NCBI RefSeq assembly: GCF_003024155.1
Contig: NZ_CP028136.1
Span: forward strand, 1,178,001-1,242,000
Source: Christiangramia fulva
GTDB lineage: Bacteria > Bacteroidota > Bacteroidia > Flavobacteriales > Flavobacteriaceae
Direction of reading: 5' to 3'
DNA: 64,000 nt
The notes beneath the pieces were generated by a model that was not told the DNA's origin, ran no database searches, and saw only the letters and a program-made list of their open reading frames with translations. Positions 36,001-46,300 of the stretch are shown here, in pieces. Each line of letters opens with the position of its first letter. Position 1 is the first letter of the stretch. The position numbers were made by a program, and so were the translations under genes.

Positions 36001-36513
36001 ATCATCAGGTAATAAAAGCTCTGTATAATCATCTATCTTTTCAAAAAGAAAAGGAAAAATGGAATGTAGTTGGTTACATGCGCCAATTAGTAGCTCCTTG
36101 TATACTTCATTCTGCGCATTAGAACTGGGGATCTTCCCGTCAAGAAGATCGTAAATATGCTCTTTATTTACTGGGAGTTCATCAGGAATCTGGCCCTGCC
36201 TCGCATCTTCGAGGATCTCTGGCAGCGTATATCCCTCTTTCGGGGTAATAATTTTAATACCGGTAGGCTGGTATTCGTTCACATCCATGAACCTCAACGC
36301 CATCAACCTATTAAACCAGGTATAGGCGACCTTGTCTATTACCTGTGCTTTAGAAGAATCTTTGATAGCATCTTTCAGGCTGTTTAAGGCGATGGCCTTT
36401 TCTCGTAATTCTGCAGAGTCAGTTGTCAATACCAGTTCCATCCTGGAACCTACCTGCTGCAATAATTTTCTCCTGGCGTCCTGGGCAAATCTTTTAAGTC
36501 GGTTAGTGTTCAT
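33088..36513 (-). CDS. pglX: BREX DNA methyltransferase PglX
   Basis: The 1141-residue N6-adenine class methyltransferase has SAM motif I-like FFEPCVGSGHILSYAF (about 287-302) and the catalytic VVTNPPYIGASR near 428-439. It is the length of type I PglX. PglX methylates the BREX recognition site to mark self DNA. The start overlaps the brxC stop by one base and the stop (TAG) is one base before the next ATG. The long C-terminal half should hold target recognition. Confidence 0.93.
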   Translation of the reverse strand: MNTNRLKRFAQDARRKLLQQVGSRMELVLTTDSAELREKAIALNSLKDAIKDSSKAQVIDKVAYTWFNRLMALRFMDVNEYQPTGIKIITPKEGYTLPEILEDARQGQIPDELPVNKEHIYDLLDGKIPSSNAQNEVYKELLIGACNQLHSIFPFLFEKIDDYTELLLPDDLTSEFSIIHEFMEGMSNEDCQEVEVIGWLYQFYISELNDMLISSKKKYKTEDLAPASQLFTPKWIVQYMVDNTLGQLWTEIEPQTKVTDSLEYYIEPDYKDQLEKRKSKSIEEIKFFEPCVGSGHILSYAFDVFYKIYEEQGYNPSEIPELIITKNLYGVDIDERAAQIASFVILMKGREKHRRFLRSIEKKNIQPNISFYQDFEFDDKFKNASALGSLIHVTPEEADNFQIDENSIFSARQEELKKLYNLLGRRYDLVVTNPPYIGASRMEPTLRNYVANKYPATKSDLFATFILRNLELCNANGLSGYMTPFVWMFISTYENLREDIIDNHFINNLIQLEYSGFDGATVPICTFTLRKQNLPSGLGSYVRLSDFRGANQQGPKTLEAIKDEKCSWFYKANQKDFEKIPGSPLAYFVSNNTIKIFEDCEPIQNKIKARQGISTADNDRFLRTWQEVGFEDSSLYRSNNTWVPHNKGGTFRKWYGNQEFFIKWKNDGYEIKNFFNDNGQRRSVIRNPKFYFLPSVSWSDVTSSTNAFRVFPEGFIHNGCAPSAFGQDKEFRRCLVAFGNLKYTSHLVNIINPTMHFSEGYFAKLPFTSKFWNKETADLAENCITISELEWNSKESSWNFKQNELIRFLGKDLEEAYNLYIQFWQSKFFELHNLEEDLNKKFIHLYDLQNELTSDVPLGDITILKEEVDIVNRELVFDQQEIFAQFISYAVGCMFGRYSLDKDGLILVNQGETLEDYLEKVGKGEAEIKFLPDDDNIIPVLDDEWFEDDIVGRFYEFLKASFGKENFDKNLAFVEDCIGKDIRKYFVKDFYKDHIKRYKTRPIYWMFSSPKGSFNVLIYMHRYTPDTLNNILNAYLLEYREKLKARTEHLDHIIETGSSTEQTKAAKEKDRLRAILLELQEYEREILYPLATERISIDLDDGVLVNYNKFGKAIQEVKGLNDKKAKEKVRKFDWIDTSQII

Positions 36514-39500
36514 TAAAGGGTGATTCTTTTATTGTCTTTTATATGTTCTTTTAAGCATTTTCGAAGAGTTTCTACATAATCATCCACATCCTCTTCCGTT
36601 TTCAATTCAGTCTTATCAAACTGCACCCTAATGTTCGAGCGCTTGATATATCGGGCTGGCGGTTCTCCTGCACCTCCTCCTGGTTTGTCCTCGGTGACCA
36701 GTTCTAGCATTTCATTCAACTGCTTTTCAAAATGATAATTTTCAGCACGGTGGCTAATCTGTCTTATCTGGGAAATATATCGCTCTTTCCTGATCTCCTC
36801 CTTAGCCCTTTCAAAAGGATCTAAAACCTGTTCTTTTTCTTCTTCACTCAGCTGAGAGAACTCTTCTTTGGATTGGAAATCGGATACCAGCTGATCTATT
36901 TTTGAACTGGCTTTTTCTCTTTCAGCGTCAAAAGTATCCTTCAGCTTTTTAATTAAATGATCCTTGACTTCCTTTCCTTCCCTGATCGAATTTCCCTGGT
37001 AAGGCTTCGGGTCGTTTTTGATCAAATCATTTAGCTGATCAAGCTCTTCACCTTCCACGTAAAGAAAATTGGAAGTATCTCCTTTAACCAGTTGACGTAT
37101 CTCATCATAAATTTCCTTCTGGTCACTATTCATGAAGGTTTTAATGGGAGTTAGAAGGTCTTCCTTGGTATCTAAAAGCTGGTCCTCAAAATCATCCAGT
37201 TCATTTAAAAAGTAATTATAATCTTTCTTAGTCCATCTTTTTAAATGGTCTGCAAATGCGTTTAAACTGGCAAGAAACGGGTACTGATTTTCCTGGACCT
37301 GTAACTGACTCACTTCCGCCAACATTCCCTGAAGCTTCTCCTTGAAAGCCTTGGCTACTTCCTTGCCCTCATTATAAGAGCAGGTCTCATCAAAAGCATC
37401 CCGATAAGCATCTTTTAGAGCTCTAATCTGTTTCGGGTCGATTTCCTCCTGAGGCTCAAGCAGGGTATTATTATGATAGGAGCTGTTGATTAGAGAATCG
37501 ATCACATCCTGATCTTCCAGAATATTTGAATCCTGCTTTAGTTCAATTTTCCCTCTGCGATATAGCTTTGCAACTACCGTCCAGATTGCGTTAGGATACC
37601 AGCCATATGGTTTTTTGGTAAATACCTCTTTAACATCTGAAAGTGAAGTCCTGTCAGATCTTTTCTTTCTCCTATTGATAAGACTGAAGATTTGATTTTC
37701 AGCTTCAGACATGGTAGAATCATCAGTTCCAAAAAGATCATCCTGTGGATTTCGAACCACGCTTCGAATGGTATCTTCGCTGAATTGGGTACTGCCCAGC
37801 ATTCTTAAGTTGGAATACACATTCTTGACAAGATCCTGGAAAGCTTTTATTACCCTTGTTTTACCATCGGAAGTTGCCCCCATCTCATGCTTGTTTCCAT
37901 TCAGAAAGACCGTGGATTCTGATAACAACTTGTTGGCGAGCTCTTTTAAATTCGACTTTCGCCTAACATTTAACTGGCTTTTCTCGGCTAAAATCCTGCT
38001 GACTTCGGGCCGGTTTGAAGTAGAGCGGTTTTGTTTGACGTATTTATCGGTCTTCAAATACATCTTCAAATCCTTGATGAAATTTGAATCTGGAGGAAGA
38101 ACCATTTTCATTCCTGTACTCCCCATAGTCTGAGACTGTAGATAGGTAGTGTTTGAATACTCGGGATAATTTTCAGTGATCAGTTCAATTTCCAGTTCCT
38201 TTTCCCTGCCCAGAGTAATACCATCGATCTTGCTGGTGAAGTCGTAATACTGTTTATTTTCGAGGTACTTTATCCTGTTATCCCTGATGATCTCATCGAA
38301 AAGAATTTCCCGAAGTAACTGGGTCACCTGTTGTTCATCAACATCGGTATTCTTTATTTCCTGCTCTACATCCTTTTCATCATCAGTCAAAAACTCATAG
38401 TTATCTCCATTTCGTTGAATATAACTTTGGTTCTCCAGTTTATTTAGAGCCTCTTCAATTTTTCTTTCATGCTCTTTTAGATCCACATCCAGATCATCAA
38501 GCATCAGTACAGATATATTCCTTTTAGTGGTCTTAAAATTGTTGAAATACTTTACCAGGAATAATGCTTTAAGGACTTTGACGGCAAAAGGATTATCGAG
38601 GTTTTTTTCAGCAAGATTAATTGAGCTTTGCATTTCTCCCCTTAGCTCATTTTTAATCCCGCTGTACATTTTATCGAAGCTAACTAACGTACGTTCATCA
38701 CCATTCTCTATCTGCTGGATCACCTGCTGAAAGACTCCCAGCATGGATCTTTCTCCCACAGAAGAATGTTTCCCCTGGAAGGCATTATGAGAAGACAAAG
38801 CTCTCCTACATTGCTGAAACAAATCGAATTGATAAGGCACAAAAGGAAATTTATTGGCAAAATCCTCCGGGCTCTTAAATCCTTTGAATTGTACTCCTGC
38901 TTCAGAAAAAGACAATAAGGTTTCTAGATGAGCATTTTCCTTTTTGTATAATGCTATTAAATGCTCTTTGGCGTTATCTTTCTTTTTGAGAAGTCTTTTT
39001 TCAATTACTTCATCAACGTTGGCTGAAGTAAGAGGCACTTTTAATTTAAATCTTGCCTGGATCCGTGAAAAGTCGTTCTCCTGAGCTTTGGTCAAATCAC
39101 CAATCACCTTTTCCATATCTTCCTGAGAAGTGACCAGTATCCAGGATCTTCCTTTGGTTTTAGTTGCCAGGGACTCGGCTATGGTCTGCAGATTAAGCAT
39201 TAGCTTGGTATTATCGCTAATATATTGCCCTACCTCATCAACGAAAAAGTTTAGTTTAAAGCCTGAAGGTTTAGTATTGATATATTCATTTACCCGGTGA
39301 CTGAAATCCTCAATGGACTGCTTTTGTTTATCTTCCATCTCGTCAAGTATATCTTCATATTTTGAAGCATCCTTTCCAAAGATGTCACTTAAAACCTCTG
39401 CAACATTATCGGTAACCATGGGGTCGAAATAGTCTATCCGGGCCTCCTCCCAGGCCTGACCGTGTAGATTTTCAAATTTTGTTTTAAAATCGGCATATTT

Positions 39501-40013
39501 CTTCTGTTTATCCAGCCACATTTCAAATTCCGCTACGTGAGGCTGAAAACCATAATACCCCAGGTGATCAAAAAATACTTTATAGAAAACTGAAAGAATG
39601 GCGTTCTCATCAGCCTTTGAAGTGATTTGTGCCTGTTGATCTATATTAAACAAAATAGCCTCTGAAGGGATCCTTGTCGCAGCAAGAACATCTCCCTTAA
39701 GCATCTCATCGTTTTCAATTTTTTCCGCAAATAATTCACCGCACTTATAGCCATCAACTTCTTTGTTCTCGAGCACATAAGATAAAATCTTAAGTAAGTG
39801 AGATTTACCAGAACCAAAAAAACCAGATATCCATACACCATTAACACCATTATAATTGTTGTAAGCCTGAAAGAGCTCCCGGATCTTCTTTGAAATTTCA
39901 TCGGTAATTACATATTCTGCCACTTCGGTTGAGATATGATCCCTGTCATCTGCCTTGATTACCGTTTCAATAGGTCGATCTACAGGTTTTAAGAAGTATT
40001 CTTTGATTGTCAT
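36513..40013 (-). CDS. brxC: BREX ATPase BrxC
   Basis: The protein has 1166 residues. Its large P-loop ATPase domain has GFFGSGKSHLLK (64-75), and the BrxC-type N-terminus MTIKEYFLKPVDRPIETVIKADD and IEDFSHRVNEY are visible. A long helical and charged C-terminal third follows (for example QLNEMLELVTEDKPGGGAGE). BrxC is essential for BREX type I and shares a complex with PglX and PglZ. It starts two bases after the brxB stop. Confidence 0.93.
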   Translation of the reverse strand: MTIKEYFLKPVDRPIETVIKADDRDHISTEVAEYVITDEISKKIRELFQAYNNYNGVNGVWISGFFGSGKSHLLKILSYVLENKEVDGYKCGELFAEKIENDEMLKGDVLAATRIPSEAILFNIDQQAQITSKADENAILSVFYKVFFDHLGYYGFQPHVAEFEMWLDKQKKYADFKTKFENLHGQAWEEARIDYFDPMVTDNVAEVLSDIFGKDASKYEDILDEMEDKQKQSIEDFSHRVNEYINTKPSGFKLNFFVDEVGQYISDNTKLMLNLQTIAESLATKTKGRSWILVTSQEDMEKVIGDLTKAQENDFSRIQARFKLKVPLTSANVDEVIEKRLLKKKDNAKEHLIALYKKENAHLETLLSFSEAGVQFKGFKSPEDFANKFPFVPYQFDLFQQCRRALSSHNAFQGKHSSVGERSMLGVFQQVIQQIENGDERTLVSFDKMYSGIKNELRGEMQSSINLAEKNLDNPFAVKVLKALFLVKYFNNFKTTKRNISVLMLDDLDVDLKEHERKIEEALNKLENQSYIQRNGDNYEFLTDDEKDVEQEIKNTDVDEQQVTQLLREILFDEIIRDNRIKYLENKQYYDFTSKIDGITLGREKELEIELITENYPEYSNTTYLQSQTMGSTGMKMVLPPDSNFIKDLKMYLKTDKYVKQNRSTSNRPEVSRILAEKSQLNVRRKSNLKELANKLLSESTVFLNGNKHEMGATSDGKTRVIKAFQDLVKNVYSNLRMLGSTQFSEDTIRSVVRNPQDDLFGTDDSTMSEAENQIFSLINRRKKRSDRTSLSDVKEVFTKKPYGWYPNAIWTVVAKLYRRGKIELKQDSNILEDQDVIDSLINSSYHNNTLLEPQEEIDPKQIRALKDAYRDAFDETCSYNEGKEVAKAFKEKLQGMLAEVSQLQVQENQYPFLASLNAFADHLKRWTKKDYNYFLNELDDFEDQLLDTKEDLLTPIKTFMNSDQKEIYDEIRQLVKGDTSNFLYVEGEELDQLNDLIKNDPKPYQGNSIREGKEVKDHLIKKLKDTFDAEREKASSKIDQLVSDFQSKEEFSQLSEEEKEQVLDPFERAKEEIRKERYISQIRQISHRAENYHFEKQLNEMLELVTEDKPGGGAGEPPARYIKRSNIRVQFDKTELKTEEDVDDYVETLRKCLKEHIKDNKRITL

Positions 40014-40015
40014 GG

Positions 40016-40594
40016 TTAGGCTTTGATTGTATTGATATTAAAAGCTCGGTAGTAGTTATCGTCTTTAAGTAATCCAAAAAGATTCAGAGAATGTCCATTA
40101 TATTCACCGGGAAAGAAAGCCACCGTAGGACAATCCCTGGCAACATTCTGAAGATTGTTCAGCACATTATGCGAGCGAATGAACGGATAGCAGGCTCCTA
40201 TTCCTGTGAGAAAATAAACCTTTGCTTCAGATTCATCTATCATTTCCTTGATTTTCGGCATCAGAACCTGATGAATATTAAGGGAGGATTGCAAAGCCCT
40301 TAGAAATTTATCTTTGGATTTTCGCTGTTCCACCCTGAACATTCTTTCAATTCCTCCTTTAGCTTCCAGAATTTCACAGGAGATATTGTATAAATTCAAT
40401 TCCAGAACTTTTATGCCCTGAGAATTAAGTTTATTCTGAAGAAGCCTGATCGCAATCTTTACTTCATTTTCATCCTCCGCTTCATACGTAGATATAAAGA
40501 ACGGGATCTCCCCGCCCAGGCTTTGTTTTTTGAGAAAATTAGAAGAAGAGATCACCTTATACAGATGATCAAACTTTTCGGTTATATTGGTCAT
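40016..40594 (-). CDS. brxB: BREX protein BrxB (DUF1788)
   Basis: The 192-residue DUF1788 protein includes VYFLTGIGACYPFIRSHNVL and VAFFPGEYNGHSLNLFGLL. Its ATG overlaps the brxA stop (TAATG). BrxB is a small conserved BREX component. It is second in the operon, as in canonical type I systems. Confidence 0.93.
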   Translation of the reverse strand: MTNITEKFDHLYKVISSSNFLKKQSLGGEIPFFISTYEAEDENEVKIAIRLLQNKLNSQGIKVLELNLYNISCEILEAKGGIERMFRVEQRKSKDKFLRALQSSLNIHQVLMPKIKEMIDESEAKVYFLTGIGACYPFIRSHNVLNNLQNVARDCPTVAFFPGEYNGHSLNLFGLLKDDNYYRAFNINTIKA

Positions 40595-41199
40595 TATAAT
40601 TGGTTAGTATAATTTTTAAGATCTAGGTCGCTGACTAAGAATATTTTCAACCATTTTTTATCATCGCTGCTAATAGCATTAACTACTTCCTGCTGGAGTA
40701 ATTGAGGTTGAATTATCCTTTCTTTTGTATTGTTGATCAATCCAGCCTGCTCCAAAATTCTGAAAGTTACTTGTTTTATTTTTTTCGAACTACTTTCAGA
40801 AAGCTCTCCTATTTCATGGTGTAGCTCCTGCTTTCTACGCAGGAAGGAAATATAATCTCCTTCACTGATCTCGTAATCAAATATCAAATATTTCTCCCGG
40901 AGAACTTCCACCGTAAAATCCCTGATAAAAAGATAGGTTTTGCAAACTGCATAAAACGCTATGTGCTTCTGAATCTCAAGGCTACCTTTAACCAGCAAAT
41001 TCAATTGCTGTTCACTGAGAAATCCCAGGCGTTTTTTCACCTCTCTGTAAATTCGTTTTCCGGTTGCGCTCTTTCCTGCACCTAATTCATTTACATAATC
41101 AGGCTCGGAGCCTTTCATAATATGCTTACCTACATGCACCATCTCCTTCAAACGTAGAGAAGATGACGTATATGCAAAATCATATTTTTCAGGATTCAT
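40594..41199 (-). CDS. brxA: BREX protein BrxA (DUF1819), first gene of the BREX operon
   Basis: The protein has 201 residues and matches DUF1819 BrxA: YTSSSLRLKEMVHVGKHI, the QLNLLVKGSLEIQKHIAFY block and the FRILEQAGLINNTKERIIQPQL wHTH-like end. BrxA is a DNA-binding protein that starts type I BREX operons. The 200 bases to its right are shared with the divergent 41400 gene and hold an inverted repeat at 41245-41278. Confidence 0.92.
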   Translation of the reverse strand: MNPEKYDFAYTSSSLRLKEMVHVGKHIMKGSEPDYVNELGAGKSATGKRIYREVKKRLGFLSEQQLNLLVKGSLEIQKHIAFYAVCKTYLFIRDFTVEVLREKYLIFDYEISEGDYISFLRRKQELHHEIGELSESSSKKIKQVTFRILEQAGLINNTKERIIQPQLLQQEVVNAISSDDKKWLKIFLVSDLDLKNYTNQL

Positions 41200-41244
41200 T
41201 ATTTGAAAAATCTAAATGCTGGAATTTTGTTTTTGTTAATTAAT

Positions 41245-41278
41245 TGACAATGAAAAAAGTAGGGTGAGATCATTGTCA
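41245..41278. promoter_or_regulatory. Inverted repeat in the divergent brxA / defence-operon promoter region
   Basis: TGACAATGA (41245-41253) and its perfect complement TCATTGTCA (41270-41278) are separated by 16 bases, midway between the brxA start (41199) and the divergent start (41400). It resembles a dimeric repressor operator. No BrxR/WYL-type regulator gene is adjacent. Confidence 0.45.
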
Positions 41279-41399
41279 TTTAACATTTTTATAATATTAC
41301 AAATTCCGGGAAGATGAAACAAATCAAAAAATTATTAAAAAATAGCTATATTTAATTTTAATAATTGATGCTTCCCTACAATCATCTCCTAACTTTTTT

Positions 41400-42107
41400 A
41401 TGATGAAAAAATCTCTGAAGATTGTTGAATCACCAGAAAGTGAAATCGAAATCAAAGTTGTTTCAGATTTCAATAATTACGACCATAAACATGTTTACCA
41501 AATATTTCCTATTGGAGATGATAAAGGATTAATTGGAGCTGAAGATGGTGAAAATTTTGCGATAAATATTAAATCTAATCTAGATGTAAGATTTGGATGG
41601 TCTATTTATTTGGACGGAATTAATGTTATTCAAAGTTATGGAATTAAATCACTGTCAGATATCCCCGAAAATGAACGAGACAATTATGATCGTCACGTTA
41701 AATTTTTAGGCGAAACTGAGGGGAACCATTATTCACACTGTTACAGTCAACTCAATGGTGAAAATAGACGCTTTACCTTCACTACTAAAAAAGGTTCTGG
41801 AATTAATGAAGTTCTATTAAATGACCCTTCACATTCAAACAGAATAGAAATCTACTTGTGGCGTGAGGAAAGGGATTCTGATTATGATGAGCTACCATTC
41901 GCAATAGAAGACAAGGAGTCTGAATCAAAAATTGGAGCTGGGGAAACGACCTATACGAAATTCGAAGAAGGTGAAAATTTAAGATTTCCAGTGTTTTTAG
42001 GAAAAATCACAATTCTTCATCAGGAAGCCTCAAGACTTAAAGACTCAAGGAACAGAATCATTCAAGATTATGCGAATGATCCAATGGATAAAGTACCAAA
42101 AACATAA
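41400..42107 (+). CDS. Hypothetical protein, first gene of the SNF2/Hsp70 operon
   Basis: The 235-residue protein is acidic and rich in beta strands (GWSIYLDGINVIQSYGIKSL, NRRFTFTTKKGSG). No domain is recognised. Start ATG 41400 (or 41403) lies 201 bases from brxA. Its tail is helical (HQEASRLKDSRNRIIQDYA). It is the first gene of a plus-strand run with a YaaW-like protein, an SNF2 helicase and an Hsp70-like ATPase. Confidence 0.75.
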   Translation: MMKKSLKIVESPESEIEIKVVSDFNNYDHKHVYQIFPIGDDKGLIGAEDGENFAINIKSNLDVRFGWSIYLDGINVIQSYGIKSLSDIPENERDNYDRHVKFLGETEGNHYSHCYSQLNGENRRFTFTTKKGSGINEVLLNDPSHSNRIEIYLWREERDSDYDELPFAIEDKESESKIGAGETTYTKFEEGENLRFPVFLGKITILHQEASRLKDSRNRIIQDYANDPMDKVPKT

Positions 42108-42139
42108 ACTTTTTTCTATTCAATAATTTTTTCAAAATC

Positions 42140-43120
42140 ATGCATGCTACTAATTACTCCACTTTAGATAATGATTTTTCCTACCAAGACATTGACTATT
42201 TAATGCCATATCCGACAAAATTATTTAAAAACCTCAATTCTGAGCAAAAACAGGTTTTCCAAAAACTTTTAAATAAAAAACCCGGTGAGTCCTTCGATAT
42301 TGAAAAGGAATTATCCGGTATTATCATGCCCCTAAAAGGCATATTTCAGAAAAAACTGAACTACGAGGAAATTCTTCAAAAAATAAATAAACACTATAAT
42401 TTACAGGATACTACTTCATCAGTCCAAAAGATGGAAGAGCAATTACTCCTCTACAAATTCAAGGAGAATTACGATAAGTTATCACCAGAGGAAAAAAAGA
42501 AGTTCCAGGATGAGCTTAATAAAGTGCTGGAAAATCAAAATCTTGAAAGTTCCCAATTAGCTTCCTTAGGTACAGTTGGAGCCCTTGCTTTAGCAGAACT
42601 CTCGGGCATGGGCTTGTACATTATGGCATCTACCTTGGTTGGAGGTCTTACCAGTTTATTAGGAATTACTCTCCCGTTTGCTTTCTATACCGGCATGAGC
42701 TCTTTTCTTGCTTTTGTAACAGGACCAGTGGGTTGGGCAATCGGAATTGGCGCTTTTGCTTACTCGGTAAGAAATGAGAGTCTCGAAAGCATTTCAAAAA
42801 AGTTTAGGACTACATTTACCGCTTCAAAAAATCTTGTTAGAGGTAACTATGAGCTTGCATCGGTTATCGTTGTTCAAATGTGTGCTTTCAGAATAATCCT
42901 AAATCAGGAAAAGAATAAAGAGATTCAGGTTCTAAATTCCAAAATTGCTAAAGAAAGAACGAGAAAAGAGCAGATTTCCTCAAAGGTTGAGATGGTGGAG
43001 CTCCAATTGAAGAGGATTCAGGAAGAAAAAAACAAGTTGGACAAAGAAATCAACGCAATTTCCAGTTCTCTTAAAAATCATGAGTTATCAGTTAGCAAGT
43101 TAAAATCTAAATTGATCTAG
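42140..43120 (+). CDS. YaaW/UPF0174-like membrane protein
   Basis: The 326-residue protein has a helical N-terminus ending LSPEEKKKFQDELNKVLE. Two to three Gly/Ala-rich hydrophobic segments follow (about 134-205: LASLGTVGALALAELSG, GITLPFAFYTGMSS, GPVGWAIGIGAFAY), then a C-terminal coiled coil (about 255-320). The layout is like Escherichia coli YaaW, but with a long coiled coil added. Function in the family is unknown. The coiled coil could bind the helicase or the Hsp70-like protein of the same operon. Confidence 0.75.
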   Translation: MHATNYSTLDNDFSYQDIDYLMPYPTKLFKNLNSEQKQVFQKLLNKKPGESFDIEKELSGIIMPLKGIFQKKLNYEEILQKINKHYNLQDTTSSVQKMEEQLLLYKFKENYDKLSPEEKKKFQDELNKVLENQNLESSQLASLGTVGALALAELSGMGLYIMASTLVGGLTSLLGITLPFAFYTGMSSFLAFVTGPVGWAIGIGAFAYSVRNESLESISKKFRTTFTASKNLVRGNYELASVIVVQMCAFRIILNQEKNKEIQVLNSKIAKERTRKEQISSKVEMVELQLKRIQEEKNKLDKEINAISSSLKNHELSVSKLKSKLI

Positions 43121-43313
43121 CACTCACTTTTCAAAAATTAGTAATTTTAACATACCACAACAAGATGAGAACATGTGAATTTGAATTGGTTATGGTTTAT
43201 AAATAATCAAAACCGTTATGCTAGTAGGAACTTCTCTAATCTATAAATTTTGCTCATTTTTTAAGTATGATCCAATTCTTAATAGATTTCTTGAAAATAT
43301 TAAATAATAGTTC

Positions 43314-43326
43314 ATGCAAATTGCAT
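43314..43326. promoter_or_regulatory. 13-bp palindrome upstream of the SNF2 helicase
   Basis: ATGCAAATTGCAT is a perfect palindrome, 31 bases before the helicase ATG (43358), and a half-site (GATGCAAAC) follows at about 43338. The 237-base gap (43121-43357) could hold a second promoter for helicase and Hsp70-like genes. No regulator is known. Confidence 0.3.
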
Positions 43327-43357
43327 ATTCAATTTGTGATGCAAACTCTCTTAATTC

Positions 43358-46300
43358 ATGTCTAGGTTTACAGTCGGTGATTCAGTTCTTTTTGTTGGTT
43401 CCAATGAAAAAGGAATAATTAAAGATGTTTTTCCCCCGGCTAGAGGGCGGCAACTTTACAGAGTAAGTATTAATGGAGAAATCAAAAATTGTCTTGAGTC
43501 TTCTATCATTCCAGATCTGGATCTATCAAATCCTTTTGAACGGCTTCGCCAGGGAATTTTTAATTCTTATGAGGATTTTTCTAAAATAAACACAAGTTTT
43601 AAAATTGAGAATACAAGCAATAACACAATTTCCTCATTAAAAGCCTCCAACACCATTTTTAAGGCATACCAGTTTAAGCCATTGCTAAAGTTCCTCAATT
43701 CTGATAACCGAAGAATTTTAATAGCTGATGAAGTAGGACTTGGGAAAACCATAGAAGGAGGACATATAATGCTGGAGTTGATGGCTAGGAAAGAATTAAA
43801 TAATTCTTTAATTATATGTCCAAAGTCTCTTCAGAATAAGTGGCAGACCGAATTAAAGGAAAAGTTTAACCTCAACTTTAAGATCTACGAATCAACATCG
43901 GAATTTGTCCAGGACATTAAAGATTTCGGAGGATCAATAAAGGCCATAATCAATTACGAAAAAGTTCGGCCTAACAAAAAGAAACGAAGTGATAAACCGG
44001 ATCTTTTCAAAATAATAGATCAAAATTCCCTGCGGTTTGATTTTGTACTCTGTGATGAAGCCCATAGATTGAGAAATCACACCACACAAACATATCGAGG
44101 AGTAAAAAAGATTATTGATCATACAAAGTCTGTAGTTTTCTTAACGGCCACACCCATTATGATCAGCGAACAAAATTTATTTAATCTTTTCCAACTCCTT
44201 GATGAACATACTTATAGCGAATTTTCAACTTTTCAAAATCAACTGGCAGTTAATGCTCCATTCATTAAAGCTTTAACACAAGTGAACAATGGTGCTCCCT
44301 TGAAAAATATAGGTAAGGAATTGACCGATACCTCCGTCAGCCTGTATTATACCTCCGGTGAAGAATTTCAAGTCGAATGGAAAAAATCTATTAAAGTCCA
44401 CGAATTGTTTCAGGAAATTCCACTCTACAATAAGATCATACAGGACTTAATGACCAAAGAGGATATAGCGGAGACAAGAGTGCATCTCCAGTTCGATATT
44501 TCAGATATGAGTGACATGAATAAATTGTTTTCTCGCACTCGAAAGAAAGAAGTCACTCAGGACTGGTCTCAAGCAACACGGGAGCCCCACACTCTGTTAA
44601 TAGATCTATATCCAGAGGAGCGAAAAATATTTGATGAAGTCATTGAAGAGTATATTGAAGAAAATTCTTTCTATGATACGGATGGAAGCAAAAAGATGTT
44701 TTTAGGTACTCCATTGGGATTGATTCAAAAAAAAAGACAGGTTGCAAGTAGTGTTTATGGCTACTTGAGTAATCAAAAACATCCTGGGAAATTCCTGTTC
44801 AACAAAGATGCTAAGTTTGAGAAATTACTTGAAATCATTAATGAGGTTGTAACTCTTTCCCACAAGAAACTTATTGTGTTTGCCCTGTTCAAAAGTACTC
44901 TTAAGTACCTCCAAGGTCGACTAAACAATGAAGGTCTAAATGCCGAATTAATTCATGGTGGTGTAGAAAATAGAACTGAGGCAATTGAAAATTTCAGAAG
45001 AAACAATCAGGTTCAAATTCTTCTTTCCTCAGAAGTAGGGAGTGAAGGGCTTGATCTACAATTTTGTGATGCACTAGTTAATTATGACTTGCCCTGGAAT
45101 CCAATGGTGGTTGAGCAAAGAATTGGTCGTATAGACCGTTTTGGTCAAAAATCTCCAGTTGTCAATATATACAACCTCATAGTCAAAGATTCTATTCAAG
45201 AAAAAATCTACACCAGACTATTGGACCGTATTGGCATTTTTAGAGGATCAATAGGTGATTTGGAGGCTATATTGGACAAAGATTTAGAGCTTAAAGATAA
45301 TACGGGGGTCACTAATATTAGAAAATGGTTTTCAGATCTTGAGAAGGAACTGTACTGCACCAAACTTTCACAAGACCAGGTGAAAAAAAAGATAGATGAT
45401 ATTGAAAGGGCAATAATAACTGAACAAAGAAATCTGGAAGAAATTAGTGAGGGCCTCACAAATACCCTAACTAATGATATTCACTTTCGCAATGAAATTA
45501 GGAAGATCCAAGATAATTATAAATATGTAACTGAAAAAGAACTGGTAAATTATTTAAAATTTTTAATCCGGGAAGCATTACCAACCTGTACTTTGGAGAC
45601 CATTGATGAGGCCAAGCTTATATACAACTTAATTCTTCCTAAAAGTTCCCCGCACATACTCATTAACTTTCTGAACAGATATCAACCTCATGATGTTAAC
45701 TCTGTTGATTCCTTTAGAAGATTTATAAATAGAATTAGGGGTCTTGGAAATATGGAACTTACTTTTTCTCAAGAAGTCGGGTACGACCAACCGAAGCTTA
45801 TCCGGATTAACACTTATCATCCGATTATACTGGCTGCATTTAAATTTTTTGATAATCAAAGATCTGCTGATGCCAATACATTCCAGTTTACATTACCCAG
45901 GCATCTTCTCGGAAAGAAGAAATTTAACATTGGCACATACTTTCTGGCCGTCTACACCAGTACATTCCTTAAAAAATGGTTTAATAGAGAACAAACAACA
46001 AAACTTTTGATTCCTCTAGTATATAGTGTTGAAGAAGGGAAAGTTATAGAGAATACATTGGCGGAAGAGCTCTTGGGTAAAGCCCAATTGTTTGCAACTC
46101 CAGTTATGAATCCAGATGAACTTCTCCCTGATCTCATTTCTGAATTGGAATATCACTTTGCTTTAGAACTGGAAGAAGTAGAACATAAGAATCTGGAAGA
46201 GCAAAGGATGAGAATTGAAAGTCACAAAAAAATGCAAATTCAGCGGAAAGAGGAATATTATAATAATCGGATCAAAACCCAGGAAAACATTGTTAAAAGT

